Assembly: GCA_002774085.1 (NCBI GenBank)
Contig: PEZH01000014.1
Coordinates: 1-5,152, forward strand
Length of the DNA stretch: 5,152 nucleotides
Reading direction: 5' to 3'
Source of the DNA: Candidatus Shapirobacteria bacterium CG09_land_8_20_14_0_10_38_17
GTDB taxonomy: Bacteria > Patescibacteriota > Microgenomatia > 0-14-0-10-38-17
The notes beneath the pieces were generated by a model. It did not search any database. It was given only the letters and a program-made list of their open reading frames with translations, and was not told the origin of the DNA. Position 1 is the first letter of the stretch, and the number at the start of each line of letters is the position of its first letter. The translations under genes were made by a program, and so were the position numbers. This document shows, in pieces, positions 1 to 5,140 of this stretch.

Positions 1-161
1 AAATAGAAGAATAGCCCTGTTCCTATCCAAATTATCACCATCGCGACCGCCGTTAATTTTGGGAGGTCAATTTTTATTCTCAGAAAGCGAAAACTCCAAC
101 TGTCAGGTCGTGGGTTTTTTATTCTAAAGCCTCTTCTTTTTCTTCTTTTTATTAAACCCAT
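1..161 (-). CDS. Partial membrane protein of unknown function (5' end only)
   Basis: On the minus strand an open frame runs from an ATG at 161-159 to the left edge of the window, 53 complete codons with no stop. An in-frame TAA lies four codons upstream, so this is the first possible ATG. The translation starts with a strongly basic stretch (MGLIKRRKRRGFRIKNPRPD, residues 1-20). A further basic and amphipathic part follows, then a hydrophobic run from about residue 38 (LTAVAMVIIWIGTGLFFY) that looks like a first membrane segment. A positive N-terminus before a membrane helix predicts an N-in topology. The CT-rich tract at 131-152 is explained as the Lys/Arg codons of this gene. The family cannot be recognised from this fragment; envelope or division proteins often begin this way, but that is only a guess. 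A -10-like box sits directly before the ATG. Confidence 0.6.
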   Translation of the reverse strand, partial: MGLIKRRKRRGFRIKNPRPDSWSFRFLRIKIDLPKLTAVAMVIIWIGTGLFFY

Positions 162-167
162 GTTTCT

Positions 168-197
168 ATTTTATCCCAATTTAAGGTAATGGTATAA
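168..197 (-). promoter_or_regulatory. Putative promoter of the leftward membrane protein gene
   Basis: On the minus strand a TAAAAT box (173 to 168, five of six matches to TATAAT) ends six bases before the ATG at 161. A weak -35 candidate, TTATAC (197 to 192), lies 18 bases upstream and overlaps the -10 box of the rightward promoter. Transcription would start at or next to the ATG, giving a leaderless message. The -35 is poor and the assignment is tentative. Confidence 0.35.
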
Positions 198-198
198 T
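170..198 (+). promoter_or_regulatory. Extended -10 promoter for the rmuC operon
   Basis: A perfect TATAAT at 193-198 is preceded directly by TGG (190-192), which forms an extended -10 element. The -35 candidate TTTATC (170-175, 17-base spacer) is weak, as is common for extended -10 promoters. The -10 ends ten bases before the ATG at 209, so the transcript leader would be only about 3-5 bases. No Shine-Dalgarno is placed to serve this ATG. Confidence 0.6.
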
Positions 199-208
199 AA
201 AAATTGAG

Positions 209-529
209 ATGAATAGGATTGAGCATGGCTTATCAGGTAAAATAGCAGGGGTACTGCCTGTTTTAACCGAGCGAGCCGTAGGGTTAGTGGAGGGGTGGGA
301 AAGGAAAAATGATAACGAAGTAACGGTGATATATGTGAATGATGGCCGCGATACTTACCGTAGTAAGGTGCTCCGTCAGGATATTGATAGGCTCAATTTA
401 AGGCAGGGAGATGGCGTTGATGTCAGGCGACTGTGTTTAGGTAACTCCAGCCGGCCGGCTGACTATGTCGAGAAAAGAGAACAGGCGATAAGAAGAAAAG
501 GATTAATTAGAGCAACAACTCAAATATGA
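209..529 (+). CDS. Hypothetical protein, 106 aa, first gene of the rmuC operon
   Basis: I do not recognise this protein. It is soluble-looking, with no signal peptide or membrane segment. Residues about 25-75 alternate short hydrophobic stretches with turns (VEGWERKNDNEVTVIYVNDGRDTY, then LRQGDGVDVRRL). This resembles a small beta-rich domain, perhaps a barrel, although no family motif is clear. The C-terminal part, about residues 83-106, is charged and probably helical (DYVEKREQAIRRKG). The ATG is the first start after an in-frame TAA and lies ten bases after a TATAAT box. The stop overlaps the rmuC start as ATGA, which implies co-transcription and translational coupling with rmuC. A role linked to RmuC is possible from that arrangement alone. 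Codon pattern and coupling support a real gene. Confidence 0.75.
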   Translation: MNRIEHGLSGKIAGVLPVLTERAVGLVEGWERKNDNEVTVIYVNDGRDTYRSKVLRQDIDRLNLRQGDGVDVRRLCLGNSSRPADYVEKREQAIRRKGLIRATTQI

Positions 530-1536
530 TTTATGTTTTAATTGGTGCTGTTTTGGTTTTGATTTTGAGCGGGGGTTATTTTTTACTGCGAAAAATTGAC
601 CAAATTAGCGAGAAATCTAAGCCCGACGAAGTGTTAACCGAATGGTTGAAAGCAATGCAAAAAAGCGTTGAGGAAACTAATCAGAATTTGAATAAGGTAA
701 TGAGGGAGACGAATAAAAACATGGTAGATAGTTTACAGCAAAGCAGTCAAAGTATGAATGAGCGCTTGGATAAGGCGGCGGAGTTTATCTCTGGGGTTAA
801 AAAAGAGGTCGGTCAGATGGCAGAAATTGGCCGAGGAATGAAGGATATTCAAGATTTTTTGCAATCGCCTAAACTGCGAGGTAATATTGGGGAAATGGTT
901 CTTAGGCAACTTTTGGAACAAATGCTTCCCAAGCAGTCTTTTCATCTCCAATATATGTTTAAGTCCGGGGAAATAGTCGATGCGGCTATCAGTACCAGTG
1001 CCGGAATACTTTCTGTAGATTCTAAATTTCCAATGGAGAATTTTCGGCGGATAATGAGCTCAAGAAATGAGCAAGAAAAAAAGTCAGCCCACAGAGATTT
1101 TGCTAACGATGTTCGTAAACATATTCGGGCAATTTCTTCAAAATATATTTTAACTGACGAGGGGACAATTGATTATGCCTTAATGTATATTCCCTCGGAA
1201 TCTGTTTACTATGAAGTGGTCAATAATACTGATCTTTTTGACTATGCCGGTAAGCATCGGGTTTTACCGGTATCACCGACCACTTTTTATGCTTATATGA
1301 AGGCGATTTTGATGAGTTTTGAGGGCCAAAAAATTGAGATGCGGGCACAGCAAATTCTTTCTTCTTTGCAGGCAATGGAAAAGGATTATGGAAAGGTTAA
1401 TGATAGTTTGGGGATTTTAAATCGTCATCTTACCAATGCCTATAATCAGATGAATAATGTCTTGTCGGGTTTTACTCTTTTGGGACAAAAATTAATCAAT
1501 ACCAAAGTTTTAGGAAAAAGCGAAAAAAATTATTAA
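526..1536 (+). CDS. rmuC: DNA recombination protein RmuC
   Basis: This is an RmuC family protein of 336 residues. Residues 3-21 form an N-terminal membrane anchor (IYVLIGAVLVLILSGGYFLL). Residues about 35-110 are a polar, heptad-like coiled coil rich in Gln, Asn and Glu. The nuclease-like core spans about 115-265. Family signatures include RGNIGE (118-123), VDSKFP (164-169), YIPSE (221-225) and VLPVSPTTFYAYM (246-258). Asp152, Asp165 and Lys167 fit the PD-(D/E)XK pattern, so the catalytic core looks intact. A second helical stretch follows to the C-terminus. RmuC proteins are thought to cleave DNA structures and limit recombination at inverted repeats; that role comes from the family. The protein is shorter than E. 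coli RmuC (about 475 residues), mainly in the coiled-coil and tail regions. The ATG overlaps the upstream stop (ATGA), and no good Shine-Dalgarno precedes it. Confidence 0.93.
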   Translation: MIYVLIGAVLVLILSGGYFLLRKIDQISEKSKPDEVLTEWLKAMQKSVEETNQNLNKVMRETNKNMVDSLQQSSQSMNERLDKAAEFISGVKKEVGQMAEIGRGMKDIQDFLQSPKLRGNIGEMVLRQLLEQMLPKQSFHLQYMFKSGEIVDAAISTSAGILSVDSKFPMENFRRIMSSRNEQEKKSAHRDFANDVRKHIRAISSKYILTDEGTIDYALMYIPSESVYYEVVNNTDLFDYAGKHRVLPVSPTTFYAYMKAILMSFEGQKIEMRAQQILSSLQAMEKDYGKVNDSLGILNRHLTNAYNQMNNVLSGFTLLGQKLINTKVLGKSEKNY

Positions 1537-1539
1537 CCG

Positions 1540-2604
1540 ATGAGTGATTTTTTATTGATTTTAAATCGGAAAAAGCGGCTTGTTTTTAGGGAAATTGAGG
1601 AATATTTACAGTCTTTTTCTTTTTATCCTGACTATTGCCGGGTGGCCAAGAGGCGTTTTCCTTTGGTTTCTTTTCATCGGCAGATTGTTAGCGATTATCC
1701 AAGGCGGCAGGGAAAATATGTGCGTCCCACATTACTTTTATTAACCACCCAGGCAATGGGTTTTTCCCAAAAGAAAGCTTTAAAAACAGCGGCGGCGATG
1801 CAGATTTCTGAAGATTGGCTTTTAATTCACGATGATATTGAGGATGGCTCATTATCAAGGCGGGGCAAGCCAACGCTTCATCAACTCTACGGTGAGGAGC
1901 TGGCGATTAATGCCGGTGATGCTTTACATATTCTAATGTGGAAAATTTTAGCCGATAATTTTCCCTTAGTGGGTTATAAGAAGGCTTTGGCGGTGGAAGA
2001 TGAGTTTTATCGGATGCTTGGGCGAACCGCTCTTGGCCAAACAGTGGAGATTAAGTGGACTCAAGAAAATCGTCTTGATTTAAAAGATAGCGACATTTTC
2101 TTTATTTTGGACGGCAAAACTTCCTACTACACCATTGCCGGACCGATGAGATTGGGGGCAATTTTAGCTGGCGCCAGTGAGGGCCAACTAAATCTTCTTT
2201 ATCAATTTGGCCAATATTTAGGTCGTTGTTTCCAAATTCGTGATGACCTGCTTGATTTAACCTCTGATTTTTCCGGGTTGAAAAAACAGCAGGGCAATGA
2301 TATCTATGAAGGCAAGCGGACGATAATGTTGGCCCATCTTTTGCGGAGTGCCAAGGGTGAAGATAGAAAGAATCTGTTGGAGATTTTAGCTAAGGAGAGG
2401 GATGAAAAGAGCAAGAAAGAGGTTTTTGGGGTTATTGAGATGATGAAAAAATATGGCAGCTTTGCCTATGGGGAGGAGTTAGCCAAGAAGTTGGCCCAAA
2501 AAGCAAGGGATTTTTTTGAAAGAAATTTAGGATTTTTGGCAAAAGAACCGGCCCGTTCCCAGATTAAAACCGGCATTGACTTTATTTTGGAAAGAAAGTA
2601 TTAA
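1540..2604 (+). CDS. Polyprenyl diphosphate synthase (trans-type, FPP/GGPP synthase family)
   Basis: This 354-residue all-alpha isoprenoid synthase condenses isopentenyl diphosphate with allylic diphosphates. The expected motifs occur in order. GKYVRP at 58-63 is the diphosphate-binding loop, with Tyr60 where Arg is usual. The first aspartate-rich motif is DDIED (98-102), followed by RRGKPTLH (107-114). Then come GQ (166-167), KT (193-194), the second aspartate-rich motif DDLLD (235-239) and GKRT (258-261). All metal-binding Asp residues are present, so the enzyme should be active. The first motif is the short DDxxD form, and a bulky Trp93 lies five residues before it. This resembles archaeal-type (type I) GGPP synthases more than the usual bacterial FPP synthase, so a C15-C20 product is inferred. 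The gene starts three bases after the rmuC stop with no Shine-Dalgarno, suggesting coupled translation. The likely role is to supply the primer for the downstream UppS. Exact chain length cannot be read from the sequence. Confidence 0.93.
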   Translation: MSDFLLILNRKKRLVFREIEEYLQSFSFYPDYCRVAKRRFPLVSFHRQIVSDYPRRQGKYVRPTLLLLTTQAMGFSQKKALKTAAAMQISEDWLLIHDDIEDGSLSRRGKPTLHQLYGEELAINAGDALHILMWKILADNFPLVGYKKALAVEDEFYRMLGRTALGQTVEIKWTQENRLDLKDSDIFFILDGKTSYYTIAGPMRLGAILAGASEGQLNLLYQFGQYLGRCFQIRDDLLDLTSDFSGLKKQQGNDIYEGKRTIMLAHLLRSAKGEDRKNLLEILAKERDEKSKKEVFGVIEMMKKYGSFAYGEELAKKLAQKARDFFERNLGFLAKEPARSQIKTGIDFILERKY

Positions 2605-2611
2605 GCGGTAA

Positions 2612-2640
2612 TTGCCCAAAAAGGGAAGAAGGGCTATAAT
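2612..2640 (+). promoter_or_regulatory. Sigma70-type promoter for uppS
   Basis: TTGCCC (2612-2617) and a perfect TATAAT (2635-2640) are separated by 17 bases, the optimal spacing. The -35 begins eight bases after the stop of the polyprenyl synthase gene. Transcription would start near 2647, only about nine bases before the ATG at 2656. UppS can therefore be expressed independently of the rmuC operon, although read-through is also possible because no terminator is seen in the gap. The purine-rich stretch at 2621-2633 lies between the two boxes and is too far upstream to act as a Shine-Dalgarno. Confidence 0.65.
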
Positions 2641-2655
2641 AAACATCACTTGAGA

Positions 2656-3456
2656 ATGGTGGGAGAGAAAAAACTTAACCAGTGGCTTGAGGAGATTAAG
2701 AAAAGGTGGGAAAAAGCGCCTGATTTTAAGGTTCCTCAAGAAAAAATTAAGCACTTAGCGATTATCTGTGATGGTAATCGTCGGGCGGCTAAACAGCAGG
2801 GGTTAAATTCTTATTTTGGTCATCGCGCCGGCGTGGAGACAATTCAGGGAGCGGCGCGGACTTGCCGAAACTGGGGAATTAAAACCCTTACTTTTTGGGT
2901 TTGGTCAACCGAAAATTGGGAGCGGGAGAAAAAGCAGGTAAAATATGTAATGGACTTGGCGGCTCGATTTTTTGCCGATTCTCAGTTGCGGCGGGAGATA
3001 GTGGAAGATAAGGTAAAATTTACCCAAATAGGCCGCCGCGATCGCTTGCCGGCAAAAATAAAAGAAGCCTTGGTGAGCTTAGAGGAAGAGACAAAAAATT
3101 TTTCTGACTACCGGCTGAATTTAGCGATGGACTATGGGGGTCTAGATGAGATATGGCGGGCGATTGCCAAAATTATTATGGTGACGCATAAAAGTAAGGA
3201 TATTTTAGAAAAAGTTACTAAAAATCCTCAACTAATATTTAATTATTTAGACACCGCCGGTCAAAGCTTGCCCGATTTGGTGATAAGAACTGGAGTTAGT
3301 CGCGGCGAATTGCCTCATACCAGCGGCTTTTTACCCTTGCAGTCTGCTTATGCTTGCTGGTCTTTCTTGCCGATCCATTTTCCCAATTTATCTCCTCAAG
3401 ATTTGCTTTTAGAAATTCAGAACTTTTTAGGTTACCGGCGGCGTTTTGGAAGGTAA
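2656..3456 (+). CDS. uppS: Isoprenyl transferase (undecaprenyl diphosphate synthase family)
   Basis: This cis-prenyltransferase of 266 residues would extend a short allylic diphosphate to the long polyprenyl diphosphate used in cell-wall synthesis. Numbering is from the ATG at 2656. Conserved elements are DGNRR (39-43, with the catalytic Asp39), GHRAG (55-59), STENWER (84-90), LAMDYGG (155-161), DLVIRTG (207-213) and the C-terminal RRRFG (261-265). Two sites are unusual. The loop after RTG is about four residues longer than in E. coli, and the usual R-x-S reads H221-T-S223. In the family AYAE motif, the Glu that binds metal in E. coli UppS (Glu213) is replaced by Cys234 (AYAC). The enzyme may still work with an altered site, or it may be a specialised paralogue. 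An in-frame TTG at 2650 would add two residues. I chose the ATG because the promoter would leave the TTG only about three bases of leader. About 30 residues precede the conserved core. Confidence 0.9.
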   Translation: MVGEKKLNQWLEEIKKRWEKAPDFKVPQEKIKHLAIICDGNRRAAKQQGLNSYFGHRAGVETIQGAARTCRNWGIKTLTFWVWSTENWEREKKQVKYVMDLAARFFADSQLRREIVEDKVKFTQIGRRDRLPAKIKEALVSLEEETKNFSDYRLNLAMDYGGLDEIWRAIAKIIMVTHKSKDILEKVTKNPQLIFNYLDTAGQSLPDLVIRTGVSRGELPHTSGFLPLQSAYACWSFLPIHFPNLSPQDLLLEIQNFLGYRRRFGR

Positions 3457-3472
3457 AGTAAAGTAAAATAAA
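3453..3472 (+). repeat. Tandem GTAAA pentamer repeat over the uppS stop
   Basis: Three exact GTAAA units (3453-3457, 3458-3462, 3463-3467) are followed by a degenerate ATAAA (3468-3472). The first unit contains the uppS stop codon. Because the unit is five bases long, successive TAA triplets fall in all three forward frames, so any frame-slipped ribosome is stopped here. It may be no more than a short slippage repeat in AT-rich intergenic DNA. Confidence 0.6.
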
Positions 3473-3478
3473 AAGTTT

Positions 3479-3496
3479 AAAAAATCCAGTGACCGG
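3479..3496 (-). terminator. Weak intrinsic terminator candidate for the HAD-like gene
   Basis: Read on the minus strand, a very short hairpin (CCGG, loop TCA, CTGG, with one G-U pair; plus positions 3486-3496) is followed one base later by six T residues (3484 to 3479). It lies about 40 bases beyond the stop of the leftward gene, in the convergent gap. A four-pair stem is weak, so this is tentative. No better terminator was found for either convergent gene in this 77-base gap. Confidence 0.25.
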
Positions 3497-3533
3497 TGTC
3501 AAAGAAAACAAAACGGTGAGCAAGATCGGGGTT

Positions 3534-4292
3534 TTAGGCAACAAACTGGCGCACCGTTTGGCGGTCAAAGTGGCTGCTGCCAATATAGTAAATCATTTCC
3601 CAAGATTTTGTCGTCGTTAATTTGATAATTTTTCTCAAAGATTGTTTACGGGCCAAGAGCGGTTTTTGCGGCCAGACTTCAATTTTATTCGGATTGATCA
3701 GGGCAATTCTTCGGAGAGAAGGGACATCAAAAAATGGCCAGGAGCTTATGGGGCCCTCAAAAGGTTTAACTAAAAGACGGTTAAGAGAAAGCTCGTCGTT
3801 AATCAAGCGGCGGCTAGACCAAACTACTAAATGATTGCTTGCCCGGGCCGTTTTTTTAAACCAGCGCCATTCTTTTAAGCCAATCCGTCCGAATTCTTTT
3901 ATTCTTTTTAATCCCTTTGGCCAAGAAGGGGGATTTTGGGCAAATCTTAAAAAAGCATGGAGAGGACTGCCCATTACCCCATCCCAATCCACAATTGCCA
4001 AAAGACGGGCGTTTTGATTAATTAGGCTTTGCTCGTAAGAATTGAGGGCGGCTTTATCAACTTCTACCCTATCTTTAAGGCGAAAGCCTAAAAGGCTTTG
4101 TTGAAAAATTCTTTCCAAATCCGCATTTTTGCCGTCACCGATAATTTCTCCCCGAGCGCCATATTGTTCTAAAAACTTTTGAGTGGATTCGGCTTCTGCC
4201 TGGGCAGAATTAAAGCGAGTTAGCAAGTTTTTTTGCTCTAAGAGCGGGCGAGGAGAAGGATAAATTTCTGTTGTCGGAGCCTCAACATTCAT
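3534..4292 (-). CDS. Divergent HAD-like protein of unknown function
   Basis: This 252-residue protein sits on the minus strand between uppS and uppP. Residues about 1-95 are polar and probably helical, with no signal peptide. From residue 97 the pattern resembles the haloacid dehalogenase (HAD) fold. LLAIVDWDGVMGSP (97-110) fits motif I, with Asp102 as possible nucleophile and Asp104 as possible acid/base. HLVVWSSRR (154-162) fits motif II, with Ser159 or Ser160. The Lys-rich segment 210-224 could supply the motif III Lys. YYIGSSHFD (235-243) fits motif IV, but the usual first Asp is Ser239 while Asp243 remains. The segment between motifs I and II (about 111-153) is Trp- and Lys-rich and may be a cap. 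HAD proteins are mostly phosphatases; the substrate here is unknown. The ATG lies nine bases after an extended -10 box. The position suggests, but does not prove, a role in carrier-lipid metabolism. The fold call is moderate; the gene call is strong. Confidence 0.8.
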   Translation of the reverse strand: MNVEAPTTEIYPSPRPLLEQKNLLTRFNSAQAEAESTQKFLEQYGARGEIIGDGKNADLERIFQQSLLGFRLKDRVEVDKAALNSYEQSLINQNARLLAIVDWDGVMGSPLHAFLRFAQNPPSWPKGLKRIKEFGRIGLKEWRWFKKTARASNHLVVWSSRRLINDELSLNRLLVKPFEGPISSWPFFDVPSLRRIALINPNKIEVWPQKPLLARKQSLRKIIKLTTTKSWEMIYYIGSSHFDRQTVRQFVA

Positions 4293-4301
4293 TCTGTGCT
4301 G

Positions 4302-4310
4302 ATTATAACA
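4302..4310 (-). promoter_or_regulatory. Extended -10 promoter of the HAD-like gene
   Basis: On the minus strand a perfect TATAAT (4307 to 4302) is preceded directly by TGT (4310 to 4308), an extended -10 element. It ends nine bases before the ATG at 4292, so the leader would be about two to four bases. No convincing -35 is seen at 16-18 bases. No Shine-Dalgarno precedes the ATG. Confidence 0.55.
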
Positions 4311-4330
4311 TATGGGCCATGTGGTTGGGT

Positions 4331-4350
4331 TATAATAGAGGTGTTATTAT
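4331..4350 (+). promoter_or_regulatory. Promoter region of uppP with two -10 candidates
   Basis: A perfect TATAAT lies at 4331-4336, and an extended -10 (TGT at 4342-4344, then TATTAT at 4345-4350) lies 14 bases further on. The first would start transcription near 4343 and give a leader of about 24 bases; the second would start near 4357 and give about ten. Neither has a good -35: ACATAT at 4308-4313 is the 17-spaced hexamer for the first. The purine stretch AGAGGTG (4337-4343) is more than 20 bases from the start codon, too far to be its ribosome binding site. Confidence 0.5.
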
Positions 4351-4366
4351 TGGAAAATAATTTTTG

Positions 4367-5140
4367 ATGAATATTTTTCAGGTTCTTTTACTGGGCTTGA
4401 TTCAGGGAGTGACGGAATTTTTACCTATTTCCTCTTTGGGTCATTTAGCTCTTTTCCAGCGTTTATTGGGGTTAAAACTGCCCTTGGTTTTTGATGTTTT
4501 GGTTCATTCTGGCACTTTGGGAGCCTTGATTTTGTTTTTTCAAAAAGATATTAAGAGGACCACTATCGGTGCTTGGGAAGAAATTAAGAGGCGTCAGTTT
4601 GGTCAACAATGGAAGTTAATTGGCTTTTTAATTTTAGGAAGTTTGCCGGTAGCAATGGTGGGATTGCTTTTTAGAAGCTTAGTTGAGAAAGCTTTTGCAG
4701 ATTTAGTGTTGGTGGGAATAGGTTTTTTAACAACCGCCGCTTTGCTTTTTTTGGGAAAGGTAAAGATAAGAAATAACTCTACCTTGAGTCAAGTTATTGG
4801 GATTGGGTTAGTTCAGGCTTTGGCGATTTTGCCCGGGATTTCCCGTTCCGGTTCAACAGTTAGTGTTGGAGTAATGTTGGGGATGAAAAAGGAAGAGGCG
4901 TTTCGCTTTTCATTTTTTTTGGGAATGATGGCTATTTTTGGGGCAACGATTTTGCAGATTCCCCCAATAGCTGATTTTGATGCCCCAAAGATAATAGAGA
5001 GTTTTTTGGCAATGGGGGCGGCTTTTTTGAGCGGTTATTTTTCCCTTAAACTTTTAAAATCAATTTTTTTAAAAGGTTATTTATGGTATTTTGCCTTTTA
5101 TTGCCTGGCTATAGCGGGAGTTTGTTTTGCAATAAGATGA
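4367..5140 (+). CDS. uppP: Undecaprenyl-diphosphatase UppP/BacA
   Basis: This integral membrane protein of 257 residues removes one phosphate from undecaprenyl diphosphate on the outer face of the membrane, giving the monophosphate that is recycled as carrier lipid. Overproduction of the family gives bacitracin resistance. Numbering is from ATG 4367. The first signature is QGVTEFLPISSLGHL (13-27). It supplies the (E/Q)xxxE pair Gln13 and Glu17, Ser22-Ser23 and His26; Leu24 sits where Ser or Thr is common. FDVLVHSGTL (42-51) follows. The second signature, PGISRSGSTVS (156-166), contains the essential Arg160. RFSFFLGM (180-187) is also typical. The hydrophobic profile fits seven to eight membrane helices, and the length is close to the family norm of about 270. 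An in-frame TAA at 4358-4360 leaves only TTG 4364 or ATG 4367 as starts, and the ATG is preferred. Upstream GGA (4352-4354) is at most a weak Shine-Dalgarno. The gene diverges from the HAD-like gene. Confidence 0.95.
   Translation: MNIFQVLLLGLIQGVTEFLPISSLGHLALFQRLLGLKLPLVFDVLVHSGTLGALILFFQKDIKRTTIGAWEEIKRRQFGQQWKLIGFLILGSLPVAMVGLLFRSLVEKAFADLVLVGIGFLTTAALLFLGKVKIRNNSTLSQVIGIGLVQALAILPGISRSGSTVSVGVMLGMKKEEAFRFSFFLGMMAIFGATILQIPPIADFDAPKIIESFLAMGAAFLSGYFSLKLLKSIFLKGYLWYFAFYCLAIAGVCFAIR

Noticed and set aside
526..529. TGA recoding to Gly, as in some Candidate Phyla Radiation lineages
   Set aside because: TGA is used as the stop of the first operon gene and of uppP, and the conserved glycines of RmuC, UppS and UppP are encoded by GGN codons, so the standard bacterial code fits.
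733..951. Minus-strand open frame inside rmuC
   Set aside because: It is antisense to the coiled coil and start of the RmuC core, with no promoter or recognisable domain.
1441..1446. Perfect TATAAT inside rmuC
   Set aside because: It encodes Tyr-Asn in the RmuC helical tail, no convincing -35 was noted, and no separate gene starts just after it; chance in AT-rich coding DNA is the simpler explanation.
1688..1873. Minus-strand open frame inside the polyprenyl synthase gene
   Set aside because: It is antisense to the region encoding the first aspartate-rich motif and shows no family features.
2527..2754. Minus-strand open frame across the polyprenyl synthase and uppS junction
   Set aside because: It overlaps two well-supported genes and the uppS promoter, and its translation is a low-complexity shadow rich in Leu and Phe.
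3296..3583. Minus-strand open frame across the uppS end and the convergent gap
   Set aside because: It lies opposite the conserved C-terminus of UppS and overlaps the HAD-like gene; no domain pattern is visible.
3622..4017. Two plus-strand open frames opposite the HAD-like gene
   Set aside because: They are antisense shadows of a 252-residue gene that has a promoter, a good start and a recognisable motif order.
4308..4322. Imperfect inverted repeat (ACATATGG and CCATGT) between the divergent promoters as an operator
   Set aside because: The arms are short and need a two-base bulge to match; chance is likely without conservation data.
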